Positions 7,066 through 16,667 of a stretch of DNA of 64,000 nt are shown in pieces. The notes under the pieces were generated by a model. That model made no database searches. It saw only the letters and a program-made list of their open reading frames with translations, and was not told where the DNA came from. The stretch is taken from contig NZ_LATM01000001.1 of the NCBI RefSeq assembly GCF_000972495.1, positions 19,240 through 83,239 of the forward strand, written 5' to 3'. The stretch's first letter is position 1; each line of letters opens with the position of its first letter. Origin of the DNA: Hymenobacter terrenus. GTDB taxonomy: Bacteria > Bacteroidota > Bacteroidia > Cytophagales > Hymenobacteraceae. The position numbers and the translations under genes were made by a program.

Positions 7066-7599
7066 CTATTCATCATCTCGTCTGACGATGCCCTTGGCCC
7101 GGTCTTCGGCCTCTTGTTCGGCTACCAAATCACTCAAATCAACGTCAACAGGATTGCCTTGGTATTCCACTGCCGTGCGCATCATTCCGGCCGGATAGCC
7201 GCGCAGCGTGAAGAAGCGAAACAGACGCTCCGGCACGAACTCTACGTCTGCTGGTCCAGCACCTTCTATCACGTACTCGCCCCAATTGGCGTCGTTCTTC
7301 TCATCCATCGAAAATTCCCAACTGCCGCCAAAATTCTTCCGCACCAATTCCCCCAAATAAAACCAGCAATCTTGGCGTTCCCGTATTGCGGCCTCGGACT
7401 TACCTTCAAAGGTAACCCGTTCCTCACGGGCATAGCGCTCCAACTCAGCCACGCTGTCTAGGCTATGCTCTTTGTTGAGTTGATAGCCTTTCACATTAGC
7501 GCGGCGCAGAAACGCGGGCTGGGCATCGATGCGGTTCATTGTCCACATCAACAACTTGTCTTCTTCCTCTTCGCGGTTGTATTGTTCTAGCTGTGCCAT
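7066..7599 (-). CDS. Immunity-like protein, paralogue 2 (distal copy)
   Basis: A 177-residue acidic cytosolic protein. It shares about half its residues by eye with the neighbour at 7783, including GYQLN, LDS, ELERY, NFGGSWEFSMD, NWGEYVI and EFVPERLFR. The family is unrecognised. Its place in a minus-strand run behind a TssD-fused toxin, directly after an orphan toxin tip, points to an antitoxin or immunity role for the second toxin variant. The C-terminus is rich in Glu, Asp and Arg. A short UUCG-type hairpin (7023-7038) follows the stop. Confidence 0.75.
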   Translation of the reverse strand: MAQLEQYNREEEEDKLLMWTMNRIDAQPAFLRRANVKGYQLNKEHSLDSVAELERYAREERVTFEGKSEAAIRERQDCWFYLGELVRKNFGGSWEFSMDEKNDANWGEYVIEGAGPADVEFVPERLFRFFTLRGYPAGMMRTAVEYQGNPVDVDLSDLVAEQEAEDRAKGIVRRDDE

Positions 7600-7611
7600 A
7601 GCAGTAAAAAA

Positions 7612-7782
7612 TTAAGGAATTTGAGGACCAATTTTGTGCGTAACGCCGATTGTGTCCAGCGCTTTTAGGTGCGGCTTAGAACCTCCTGTCTCCAAAATAT
7701 ATTCGACTTGATAACCCAGGCGCACCAAGGCCGCGTCTTTTGGAATGTCTTTTCCCGCTACGTGCTCAGTAAATAAAATAGG
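7612..7782 (-). pseudogene. Orphan C-terminal tip of a second effector toxin
   Basis: The minus strand between the two immunity-like genes encodes, without a start codon, about 56 codons ending LGYQVEYILETGGSKP, LKALDTIG and KIGPQIP-stop. The end of the intact effector reads EGFAVEYILEKGASKQ, LAALSKIG and KIGPQIP-stop, so this is a clear homologue of the last about 50 toxin residues. The frame begins right after the stop of the proximal immunity-like gene. It is best read as the remnant of a displaced toxin whose immunity gene (7066-7599) was kept, a known pattern in polymorphic toxin loci. Recombination with the intact toxin end could switch toxin tips. Confidence 0.8.
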
Positions 7783-8307
7783 TTACTCGGGCAGCCCTCC
7801 CGTCAGGCGGTCTTCTTCCTCTTGTTCTTTGGCTAATTCGCTCAAGTCCACAGGTTCCGGCTTGACTTGGTTAAATATTCCTTTCCTGAACATCCCCGGT
7901 TTGTAACCGCGCAGGATGAAGGCTCTAAACAACCGTTCCGGCACGAATTCAAGGCCCTGAACGGGTGAATGACCGACAATGACGTACTCCCCCCAATTGC
8001 CGTCATTTTCTTGATCCATTGAGAACTCCCAACTTCCCCCAAAATTTCGGCGCATCACTTCGCCCAGATAGTACCAGCAGTTATACCTTACAAGCAAGGC
8101 CGCGTCCGATGCACCATCTAACGATATCTTTTTCTCTCGGATATACCTTTCCAAGTCTTCCAAACTGTCCAAGGTGTGGGCCTCGTTCAATTGGTAGCCT
8201 TGCGTGTTGGCGTGACGGAGAAAGGGGAAGAAAGCATCCTTCATGTAAAGGATGAATTGACCTAATCTCTCCTCTTCTTCTTCCAAGTTATACTGTTTGA
8301 GAGCCAT
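7783..8307 (-). CDS. Immunity-like protein, paralogue 1 (adjacent to effector)
   Basis: A 174-residue acidic cytosolic protein starting 18 bp after the effector stop on the same strand, so almost certainly co-transcribed with it. It is paralogous to 7066-7599 (shared NFGGSWEFSMD, NWGEYVI, EFVPERLFR). No known domain is recognised. An immunity gene placed immediately downstream of its toxin is the standard arrangement, so the inferred role is to bind and neutralise the C-terminal toxin domain of the effector. Confidence 0.8.
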   Translation of the reverse strand: MALKQYNLEEEEERLGQFILYMKDAFFPFLRHANTQGYQLNEAHTLDSLEDLERYIREKKISLDGASDAALLVRYNCWYYLGEVMRRNFGGSWEFSMDQENDGNWGEYVIVGHSPVQGLEFVPERLFRAFILRGYKPGMFRKGIFNQVKPEPVDLSELAKEQEEEDRLTGGLPE

Positions 8308-8325
8308 CTTCTATTAGTAATTAAG

Positions 8326-9282
8326 CTAGGGGATTTGAGGGCCTATTTTGTATGTTCCACCGATTTTTGATAGTGCTGCTAAAAACTGTTTGCTAGCGCC
8401 CTTCTCTAAAATGTACTCGACTGCAAAACCTTCGTCAATCAACCAGCCGTCCCGCTTCAAATCAGTAACATTTCCTTTTCGCAACGCAATAGGCCCGGTT
8501 TTGAGTTGCCCACAGTACAAGTCTTTGTGCACGTACATGTCAATTTGCCGATAGGTGTAAGCCGTTTTAAAGACCCTGCTTTCCGCCTCCATTACCTGTC
8601 GGTACTCCCGTTCCCGGCCTAGCCCAAAAATGTTATTGTTTCTGCTGGCCTCGTAATTATTTTCCCAGCGCGTTTTGTTCCACATTTTGGGGTTCCCTGC
8701 TTTATCACGCTGGTATTCCGCCCAACGGGCCTCTTTGTGCTCATCGGTGTAGGCTGGCAAGTCTTTATCTCCATCCCAATCGGCAGGCGGTATATTGTCC
8801 GGAAAGGGCAGCCGGGGCAACAATTCGTAGGCACCTGGTACCGCAACCGGGGCCGGCTGGCCATGTTCCCGAGCCAGTGGCGGTATAAACGCCGCGGGTG
8901 GCCCACCAGCGGCTATTTTAAAGCCATTAGGTGCACTCAGGGTAATGTAAGCCGTGTAGTTTCCCTCGCCGCCGTTGGTGCCGTCGTCAAAGCCTTCATT
9001 GTAGCCCACACAATGCGCCGTAGGGATATGCAAGGTCTCTACGATGCTACCCCCCGCGCTATCTCTAAACAGGATATTTACTTCATGTGACTGGCTCGCT
9101 TGCTGGCACCAACCTTCCCAAAAATTGTCGTTGGGCACGGGCAGCGCACCGTTTACGTGCCCGAACCTCACTTGTTCATTAGGGCGGCCCCGCTGGTGGG
9201 TACTTTGGTGGGTGCTGTAGTCGCACGTATCCAGCACGTAAATACGCCCATCAACGTGCAGCTCAACGTAAATTGCTCCCAT
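8326..9282 (-). CDS. T6SS effector: TssD (Hcp-like) N-terminus fused to a C-terminal toxin domain
   Basis: A 318-residue protein. Residues 1-125 match the Bacteroidota TssD/Hcp pattern: a short beta N-terminus (YVELHVDGRIYVLDTCDY), then RGRPNEQVRFGHVNG, an acidic middle, HCVGYNEGFDDG and the final strand AYITLSAPNGFKIAAGG. TssD rings form the tube of type VI secretion systems, and fused domains ride inside or on it. A Pro-rich linker (about 126-190) leads to a C-terminal domain (about 190-318) with RQIDMYVHKDLYCGQLKTG, then GFAVEYILEKGASKQ and KIGPQIP. This layout resembles restriction-endonuclease-fold toxins (D...xxK core), although the usual acidic residue before K is Gln here. No T6SS structural genes are in the window. 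Two immunity-like genes follow. Confidence 0.82.
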   Translation of the reverse strand: MGAIYVELHVDGRIYVLDTCDYSTHQSTHQRGRPNEQVRFGHVNGALPVPNDNFWEGWCQQASQSHEVNILFRDSAGGSIVETLHIPTAHCVGYNEGFDDGTNGGEGNYTAYITLSAPNGFKIAAGGPPAAFIPPLAREHGQPAPVAVPGAYELLPRLPFPDNIPPADWDGDKDLPAYTDEHKEARWAEYQRDKAGNPKMWNKTRWENNYEASRNNNIFGLGREREYRQVMEAESRVFKTAYTYRQIDMYVHKDLYCGQLKTGPIALRKGNVTDLKRDGWLIDEGFAVEYILEKGASKQFLAALSKIGGTYKIGPQIP

Positions 9283-9434
9283 AGGGTAGATAGATGAAAA
9301 GCAGCCGCACCCACCTTATTGGCTGGTTTTATTGCAGGAGGGCACCAACGGACGTAAGCAGTAGCTTCACAAAGCTACTCTAGAGAAATAGTAAGATAGG
9401 GGTGGGCCAGCAAAGCTATTCAGCCCCAAAACGA

Positions 9435-9472
9435 AAAAGGCCCTGCAAGTCAATGACTTACAGGGCCTTTTC
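9435..9472 (-). terminator. Rho-independent terminator after tRNA-Asp
   Basis: Stem GGCCCTG/CAGGGCC, with an inner AAGT/ACTT pair, is flanked by A and T runs. On the minus strand it lies just past the tRNA 3' end. Confidence 0.75.
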
Positions 9473-9480
9473 TTGCAAAC

Positions 9481-9557
9481 TGGCGGTCTGGACGGGACTC
9501 GAACCCGCGACCTCCGCCGTGACAGGGCGGCATTCTAACCAACTGAACTACCAAACC
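9481..9557 (-). tRNA. tRNA-Asp (anticodon GTC)
   Basis: The minus strand reads GGTTTGGTAGTTCAGTTGG... with anticodon stem CCGCC, loop CTGTCAC (anticodon GTC), stem GGCGG, T arm GCGGGTTCGAGTCCCGT, acceptor CCAGACC, discriminator G and an encoded CCA. All four stems pair, with one T-G pair in the acceptor. It marks the boundary between the accessory left part and the core genes starting with accA. tRNA genes are common integration targets; no duplicated 3' end was found inside the window. Confidence 0.96.
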
Positions 9558-9601
9558 GTTTGCCGAGTGGAAAAACCGTGTGTTTTTCCGTTTTGGTGTT
9601 G

Positions 9602-9633
9602 CAAAGGTAGCAGAAGAAAAAAGCTTCTCACAA
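9602..9633 (-). promoter_or_regulatory. Promoter of tRNA-Asp (Bacteroidota type)
   Basis: On the minus strand a -7 box TACCTTTG (9602-9609) is preceded after 21 bp by TTG (9631-9633), matching the Bacteroidota consensus TTG / TAnnTTTG. The predicted start is about 40 bp before the tRNA. Confidence 0.65.
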
Positions 9634-9734
9634 GCCAGGCGCTAATATTTTTCCTGAAAACACCCTCGTGAGAGGCTTGTGGGTTGTTTTTCAGGCTGAT
9701 TAATTTTAGGGCTGCACCGCAACGGTGGATGTTT

Positions 9735-9742
9735 TACCTTTG
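9735..9742 (+). promoter_or_regulatory. -7 promoter box for accA
   Basis: TACCTTTG matches TAnnTTTG; no good -33 TTG at the usual distance. It gives a leader of about 105 nt. Confidence 0.5.
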
Positions 9743-9746
9743 CCAC

Positions 9747-9813
9747 CCGCTTCCCAAGCGGTATTTGGTGGCTTACGGCGGTGGGTTCTCATCCCGATGA
9801 TGTCGTAAGCACC
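9747..9813 (+). promoter_or_regulatory. Two hairpins in the accA 5' leader
   Basis: CCGCTT-ccc-AAGCGG (9747-9761) and a larger stem GGTGGCTTACG (9767-9777) with CGTAAGCACC (9804-9813). They could be an RNA regulatory leader or only stabilising structures. Confidence 0.35.
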
Positions 9814-9856
9814 GTTATTTTCGCCTTCTCACTCCACGCAACCCCCTCCGTAGCCC

Positions 9857-10804
9857 ATGCTCCTCGATTTTGAACAACCCATTGCCGCCCTCGAAGGCAA
9901 GCTCCTCGAAATGCAAAAGCTAGCCGACGAGAGCGACGTTGACGTGAGTGAGGCGGTGGCCGCGCTACAAGCCAAAATCAAGGTCCTCAAAAAAGAAACC
10001 TACGCCAACCTTACCCGCTGGCAGCGCGTGCAGCTCTCGCGCCACCCCGACCGCCCCTACACCCTGGACTATATCGAGGGCATGGCCAACAAATTTGTGG
10101 AGCTGCACGGCGACCGCACCGTAGGCGACGACAAGGCCATGGTGGGCGGATTCGGCGAGATTGACGGCCAAACCGTCATGTTTATTGGCCAGCAAAAGGG
10201 CCACAACACCAAGCAGCGGCAGTTTCGCAACTTCGGCATGCCCAATCCCGAGGGCTACCGCAAGGCGCTACGCCTGATGAAGCTGGCCGAGAAATTCAAT
10301 GTGCCCGTTGTGACGCTGATTGACACGCCCGGCGCCTTTCCGGGCCTGGAGGCAGAGGAGCGGGGGCAGGGCGAGGCCATTGCCCGTAACCTCAAGGAGA
10401 TGTTCATGCTGAAGGTGCCGGTTATCTGCGTCATCATTGGCGAGGGTGCGAGCGGCGGGGCCCTGGGTATTGCCATCGGCGACCGGGTGCTGATGCTGGA
10501 AAACACCTGGTATTCGGTTATTTCGCCAGAGTCGTGCAGCAGCATTCTGTGGCGCTCGTGGGATTATAAGGAGCAGGCTGCCGAAGCCCTGAGGCTCACG
10601 GCCGCTGACATGCAGAAAGCCGGCCTCGTTGATGGCATTGTGAAGGAACCGCTCGGCGGCGCCCACACCGCGCCCGCGCAAATGATTGAAACGCTGAAGA
10701 ACACGCTGCTGAAGATGCTGAAGGAACTAGCCACTATTCCGGCTGAGGACCGGATTTCGCAACGTATTGATAAGTTCTCAGCCATGGGTGTGGTGGTCGA
10801 GTAA
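9857..10804 (+). CDS. accA: Acetyl-CoA carboxylase carboxyltransferase subunit alpha
   Basis: A 315-residue protein, the usual AccA length. It pairs with AccD to move the carboxyl group from biotin-BCCP to acetyl-CoA, making malonyl-CoA, the first step of fatty-acid synthesis. Visible signatures are the N-terminal helix [35 protein letters not shown], the core [17 protein letters not shown] and [20 protein letters not shown] (oxyanion-hole glycines), and [18 protein letters not shown] 9857 fits the family N-terminus. It is preceded by a long structured leader with a -7 box, so it is probably the first gene of its transcript. AccD is not in the window. Confidence 0.97.
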   Translation: MLLDFEQPIAALEGKLLEMQKLADESDVDVSEAVAALQAKIKVLKKETYANLTRWQRVQLSRHPDRPYTLDYIEGMANKFVELHGDRTVGDDKAMVGGFGEIDGQTVMFIGQQKGHNTKQRQFRNFGMPNPEGYRKALRLMKLAEKFNVPVVTLIDTPGAFPGLEAEERGQGEAIARNLKEMFMLKVPVICVIIGEGASGGALGIAIGDRVLMLENTWYSVISPESCSSILWRSWDYKEQAAEALRLTAADMQKAGLVDGIVKEPLGGAHTAPAQMIETLKNTLLKMLKELATIPAEDRISQRIDKFSAMGVVVE

Positions 10805-10805
10805 A

Positions 10806-10900
10806 GTAGCGCCGCAGCTTTTGCTGCATGTCGCGTTAGGGTTGCCATTTCGTAGTGTGGCACGCAGCCTTTGCTGCGTGTTGCGTTGGGTTGCCATTTC
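10806..10900. repeat. Tandem pair of a GC-rich dispersed repeat
   Basis: Two imperfect copies (10806-10851 and 10852-10900) share GCAGCnTTTGCTGC followed by GCGTT(A)GGGTTGCCATTTC. Each contains the small hairpin GCAGC-nTTT-GCTGC. A related copy lies at 53574-53596. Confidence 0.6.
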
Positions 10901-10948
10901 AATATTATTCACCGACTCGCGCAGCAAACGCTACGCGCCACAGGTTCT

Positions 10949-11797
10949 ATGAAAATCCATACCCTCGATACCGGTTTGTTTAAGCTTGATGGCGGCGCCA
11001 TGTTTGGCGTGGTGCCCAAGAGCATGTGGCAAAAGCTGAATCCGCCCGATGCCAACAACATGTGTACCTGGGCCATGCGTTGCCTGCTGATTGAAGACGG
11101 CGGCCGGCTGCTGCTCATCGACAACGGCATTGGGGAGAAGCAGGACGAAAAGTTTCGCGGGCACTTTTACCTGCACGGCGACGACACGCTGGAAAAATCC
11201 CTGCGCCGGCTGGGTTTCAGCAGCACCGATATTACCGACGTTTTTCTGACGCACCTGCATTTCGACCACTGTGGCGGCTCGGTGCAGCGCGGGCCCGAGG
11301 GGGCTTTGCAGCTGGCTTTTCCGAACGCGACGTACTGGAGCAACGAGGCGCACTGGGACTGGGCCGTAACGCCCAATCCGCGCGAAAAGGCCAGCTTCCT
11401 GAAGGAGAACATCCTGCCGATTCAGGAAAGCGGCCATTTGAAGTTTGTGGATCTGCACGCCGGTGCGCCCGCCGCGCTGCCCCAGTTCCGCGAAATTATT
11501 CTGGCCGATGGGCACACCGAGAAGATGATGGTGCCCGTGATGGACTATAAAGGCCGAACGCTGGCCTTTATGGCCGATTTGCTGCCCAGCACCGGCCACA
11601 TTCCGCTGCCTTACGTGATGAGCTACGACATGCGCCCGCTCATCACCCTAACCGAAAAGGAAGCTGTGCTGCGCCGCGCTGCCGACGAAAATTGGGTCTT
11701 GCTGCTCGAACACGACCCTACCAACGAAGCCTGCACCGTGCAGCACACCGATAAAGGCGTGCGCCTGGCCGAAACCCTGCGACTGGCAGATTTATAG
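10949..11797 (+). CDS. MBL-fold metallo-hydrolase (lactonase-like)
   Basis: A 282-residue protein. The metallo-beta-lactamase signature HLHFDHCGG (HxHxDH) supplies the first zinc ligands. Further ligands are likely the His in ILADGHTEKM, the Asp in FMADLLPS and the His in LLLEHDP. The N-terminal DGGAMFGVVPKSMWQKLNP and the LIDNGIG strand resemble AHL-lactonase-type and related hydrolases of Bacteroidota, but the substrate cannot be told from sequence. ATG 10949 is preferred to an upstream start at 10871, which would read through the dispersed repeat. No signal peptide, so cytosolic. It is followed after 108 bp by a patatin gene in the same direction. Confidence 0.88.
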   Translation: MKIHTLDTGLFKLDGGAMFGVVPKSMWQKLNPPDANNMCTWAMRCLLIEDGGRLLLIDNGIGEKQDEKFRGHFYLHGDDTLEKSLRRLGFSSTDITDVFLTHLHFDHCGGSVQRGPEGALQLAFPNATYWSNEAHWDWAVTPNPREKASFLKENILPIQESGHLKFVDLHAGAPAALPQFREIILADGHTEKMMVPVMDYKGRTLAFMADLLPSTGHIPLPYVMSYDMRPLITLTEKEAVLRRAADENWVLLLEHDPTNEACTVQHTDKGVRLAETLRLADL

Positions 11798-11905
11798 GCT
11801 GGTGGTTGGTTGTTAGGCGCTGGTTTTGCGTAACGCCCAGGAACGACGGGGCCCGCCAAGGCGGCGCCAACTGGAAATAGCTATTATTCAACAAAGAACA
11901 ACGAA

Positions 11906-12676
11906 ATGGCCCAGCTGGGGTTAGCTTTATCCGGGGGAGGGGCGCGGGGAATTGCGCATTTGGGTGTGCTCACGGCCCTGGAGGAGCTGCAGCTGCCAGT
12001 GGTGCGAATGGCGGGCGTGAGTTCGGGGGCCATTGCGAGCGTGTTTTACGCGGCCGGTTTTCCGCCCCGCGAAATTCTACGGCTGCTGCTGACTACCAAT
12101 GTATTTCGCCTGACCCGGCCCGCATTCAGCCGCTTTGGCCTGCTGCACCTCGATGCCGTGGAGCAGCTGCTGGCCCGGCATTTGGGAGTGGGGCTGAAGT
12201 TTGAAGACTTGCGCTTGCCAGTCACCCTTGTGGCCACCGACCTGATAGCGGGGGAGTCGGTTTACTTCGATTCGGGGCTGCTGCTGCCGCCGCTGCTGGC
12301 TTCGTCGGCTGTGCCCATCGTGTACCGGCCGGTGGAGTTTCAGGGCCGACAATTGGTGGATGGCGGCCTGCTCAATAACCTGCCCGTGGAGCCGCTGCTG
12401 GGCCACAACAACTTGCGGGTGGTGGGCGTGCACTGCAACCCCGTCAACCACGAGGCCCGGATTCCCAATTTCCGGCGCCTCATCGAGCGCACGCTGCACC
12501 TGGCAATCAATGCCAACACGGCGGCCCGCAAATCACAGTGCCAGTTGCTGCTGGAGCCTCCCGAACTGCGCCACTACCGGCCGTTGAGCTACAAGCGGGG
12601 GCCGGAGCTCTTCGATATCGGCTACCGATACACCCTGAGCCAGGCCACTGCCCTGCGCGCCCTGATTGACGATTAG
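11906..12676 (+). CDS. Patatin-like phospholipase
   Basis: A 256-residue protein with the complete Ser-Asp dyad layout: oxyanion loop LSGGGARGIAHLGVL near the N-terminus, nucleophile elbow GVSSGA (GxSxG, Ser about 41), and DGG in LVDGGLLNNLPVEPL (Asp about 150). Such bacterial proteins hydrolyse acyl esters of phospholipids or related lipids. No signal peptide or membrane segment, so cytosolic or peripheral. It is close to an acyltransferase gene 104 bp downstream, suggesting a shared role in lipid turnover, though that is inference. Confidence 0.93.
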   Translation: MAQLGLALSGGGARGIAHLGVLTALEELQLPVVRMAGVSSGAIASVFYAAGFPPREILRLLLTTNVFRLTRPAFSRFGLLHLDAVEQLLARHLGVGLKFEDLRLPVTLVATDLIAGESVYFDSGLLLPPLLASSAVPIVYRPVEFQGRQLVDGGLLNNLPVEPLLGHNNLRVVGVHCNPVNHEARIPNFRRLIERTLHLAINANTAARKSQCQLLLEPPELRHYRPLSYKRGPELFDIGYRYTLSQATALRALIDD

Positions 12677-12780
12677 TGTTGCTCCCAAGCCGCAAACGGC
12701 CATCTTTGCAAATCGCTACGGTCCAGCCCCGCGCCGGCTCGTTCAAAAAATCAATCCTTCAGTAACTAGTACTTTCTTCA

Positions 12781-13353
12781 ATGCCGGCCCGCAAAACCTC
12801 TACTTTCTGGTACTACATGGCCAAATTCGTGTTCTGGGTAGCCGGCTGGCACCTGGGCGGAATTGCCAACCCGGAAATCAAGAAAAGCATGATGATTGCG
12901 GCCCCCCATACCAGCAACTGGGACCTCATTATCGCCCGGGCCGCCTTCTATCTGATGGATGTGGACGTGCGCTTCACCGTGAAAAAGGAGTGGACCGAGC
13001 ACTGGGCGCTCGGGTGGCTGGTGCGAGCCATCGGTGGCATGCCCGTCGACCGCAGCAAGAACAATAGCCTGGTGGATGGCATGGTGAAGCTTTTCAATGA
13101 GCACGACGAGCTGGTCATTCTCATCACGCCCGAGGGAACCCGCGCCTACCAGCCGCGCTGGCGCAAGGGCTACTACTTTGCCGCGCTAAACGCGCACGTA
13201 CCCATTCGGTTGGGCTATCTGGACTACCGGCTGAAAGAAGCCGGCATCGCCGAGGCCGTGTACCCGACCGGCGATTACGAAGCCGACGAAGCCCGAATTA
13301 AAGCCTTTTACCGTACCATAGCCGGCCGTTTTCCCGACCAGGGCGTGCGGTAG
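12781..13353 (+). CDS. Glycerol-phosphate acyltransferase-family protein (PlsC-like)
   Basis: A 190-residue protein. It has PHTSNWDLIIARA (NHxxxxD-type HX4D catalytic block), then GGMPVDR and ITPEGTRA (EGTR block), the three acyltransferase signatures used to bind and acylate a glycerophosphate or lyso-phospholipid. It lacks the N-terminal membrane helix of full-length PlsC and is shorter than the roughly 240-residue norm, so the acceptor may be different. It starts at ATG 12781, preceded by an AT-rich leader. The next gene begins 37 bp downstream, probably in one transcript. Confidence 0.88.
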   Translation: MPARKTSTFWYYMAKFVFWVAGWHLGGIANPEIKKSMMIAAPHTSNWDLIIARAAFYLMDVDVRFTVKKEWTEHWALGWLVRAIGGMPVDRSKNNSLVDGMVKLFNEHDELVILITPEGTRAYQPRWRKGYYFAALNAHVPIRLGYLDYRLKEAGIAEAVYPTGDYEADEARIKAFYRTIAGRFPDQGVR

Positions 13354-13389
13354 CGCGCAGAGTTGGGCGCGGAGCCTTACCTTCCGGCT

Positions 13390-13956
13390 ATGGAAAAAAT
13401 CCACACGCTGCTTTGGATACTTTTCGGCATCGGAGTCTTCGTCTTCCGCATGGTGAAGAAGATGCAGGAAACCAGCGCCCGGGAAAGCCGGGAGCGGCCC
13501 CCGCGCCCCGGTGGGGCCGTGCCCAGCCTGCCCACGGCTACCTTTCAGGAAATGCTCCGGCAAATGCAGGCCCGCAATACCGCGGAGCCAAACAACGTCC
13601 CCGCTCCGACCAATACTCCCGCCACACCCCAGGCTCCGCCCAAACGCACCCCGGGTGGCCACCCCATGCCGCGCGAAGTAGCCCGCCCCGCCCGCTCACA
13701 GGAGCGAACCGACGTGCGGCAGACCTCTTTAGAAGCGCCCGCCACCGCCCGGCCCCACAACGCGCCCGCACCGCCCGCCCGCCGGTCGTCGAGCCTGCCG
13801 CGGGCCTCAGTTGAAGCCCCAATGCCAAGTCGCTTGCCCGCCACCACTGCGGGTGCACCCGCATCCGTAAGTGAAACTGTGCGCCAGCTGCTTCGCCAGC
13901 CCGAAAGCGTACGGGCGGCCTTTGTACTCAGCGAGATATTCCAGCGTAAATACTAG
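13390..13956 (+). CDS. Hypothetical membrane-anchored Pro/Ala-rich protein
   Basis: A 188-residue protein from ATG 13390 (MEKIHTLLWILFGIGVFVFR). One N-terminal membrane helix of about 18 residues is followed by a basic stretch (RMVKKMQ), then a long low-complexity region rich in Pro, Ala, Arg and Thr (about residues 30-160), and a conserved-looking end VRQLLRQPESVRAAFVLSEIFQRKY. Proteins with this short helical C-terminus after a disordered linker are frequent in Bacteroidota, but no function is known to me. Probably co-transcribed with the acyltransferase gene. Confidence 0.75.
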   Translation: MEKIHTLLWILFGIGVFVFRMVKKMQETSARESRERPPRPGGAVPSLPTATFQEMLRQMQARNTAEPNNVPAPTNTPATPQAPPKRTPGGHPMPREVARPARSQERTDVRQTSLEAPATARPHNAPAPPARRSSSLPRASVEAPMPSRLPATTAGAPASVSETVRQLLRQPESVRAAFVLSEIFQRKY

Positions 13957-14100
13957 CGCGGATATTCGTATAGTATACAAGGTGTTAGGAGCTTGTCTTC
14001 TTGGGAGAGGTGCCCGCCCCGTCGGGGTACGTGAGGTTAAACCAATCGCGCCATCTATAGCGGAACGGCCTAGCACCACCCCATGTCCGTCCTGCACAAG

Positions 14101-14766
14101 CTAGTCTTGCGTCAGGGCGTAGGCCACGAGATTTGCGCCCATGCGCAGGGCTGCGTCGTGCACGGCGGGGGTGTCTTCGGGGTAAGTTCCCACATCCTCC
14201 CAGCCATTGCCGAGGTCGCACTCGTAGCTGTAGAAGCACACCAGGCGGCCTTTGTAGAGCAGGCCGAAGCCTTGGGCGCGTTTGGCATCGTGCTCGTGCA
14301 CTTTGGGCAGGCCGTTGGGAAACGCGTATTTCTGGTGATAAATGGGGTGGGAGTAGGGCAGCTCCACGAATTCCAGCTCGGGAAACACTTTTTTCATCTC
14401 GGGCCGGATGAATTTATCGAGCCCGTAATTGTCGTCGATGTGCAGAAAGCCGCCGCCGGTGAGGTAGCGGCGCAGGTTCTTGGCCTCTGCGGCGGTGAAG
14501 CTCACGTTGCCATGCCCGGTCATGTGCACGAAGGGGTAGGTGAGCAGTTCGGGCGCGTCGAGCTCCACGGTAGCTTCTTCGGGCGCGATGTTGGTTTTCA
14601 GCGTCTGGTTGCAGAAGCTGATAAGGTTAGGCAGCGAGGTTTTGTTGGCGTACCAGTCGCCTCCGCCGCCGTAGTGCAGCTTAGCGATGCGGAAGCTGTA
14701 GGTAGCCGGGCCAGCGGCGCTTAATGAAAGCAGGAGGGCCACCGCGAGAAACAGATTTTTCAGCAT
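14101..14766 (-). CDS. DUF4159-family exported protein
   Basis: A 221-residue protein from ATG 14766 with a signal peptide (MLKNLFLAVALLLSLSAAG). The body matches the DUF4159 pattern: YSFRIAKLHYGGGGDWYAN, FVHMTGHGNVSFTAAEAKNLRRYL, GGGFLHIDDNYG, LPYSHPIYHQKYAF and ending with GANLVAYALTQD. The fold is glutamine-amidotransferase-like, and its biochemical role is unknown. It often sits with genes for MoxR/VWA-type systems elsewhere, which are absent here. The upstream 446 bp hold no gene but contain a palindromic repeat. Confidence 0.85.
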   Translation of the reverse strand: MLKNLFLAVALLLSLSAAGPATYSFRIAKLHYGGGGDWYANKTSLPNLISFCNQTLKTNIAPEEATVELDAPELLTYPFVHMTGHGNVSFTAAEAKNLRRYLTGGGFLHIDDNYGLDKFIRPEMKKVFPELEFVELPYSHPIYHQKYAFPNGLPKVHEHDAKRAQGFGLLYKGRLVCFYSYECDLGNGWEDVGTYPEDTPAVHDAALRMGANLVAYALTQD

Positions 14767-16646
<1,880 letters not shown>

Positions 16647-16667
16647 ATGACAATGCTCAAAAGCAGC

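Noticed and set aside
1..9480. Complete integrative element with integrase and attachment sites
   Set aside because: No tyrosine integrase, relaxase or duplicated tRNA end is visible in the window, so borders could not be set.
10915..10941. Third inverted copy of the dispersed repeat after accA
   Set aside because: Only GCGCAGCAAACGCTACGC resembles the unit; too short and diverged to list as a copy.
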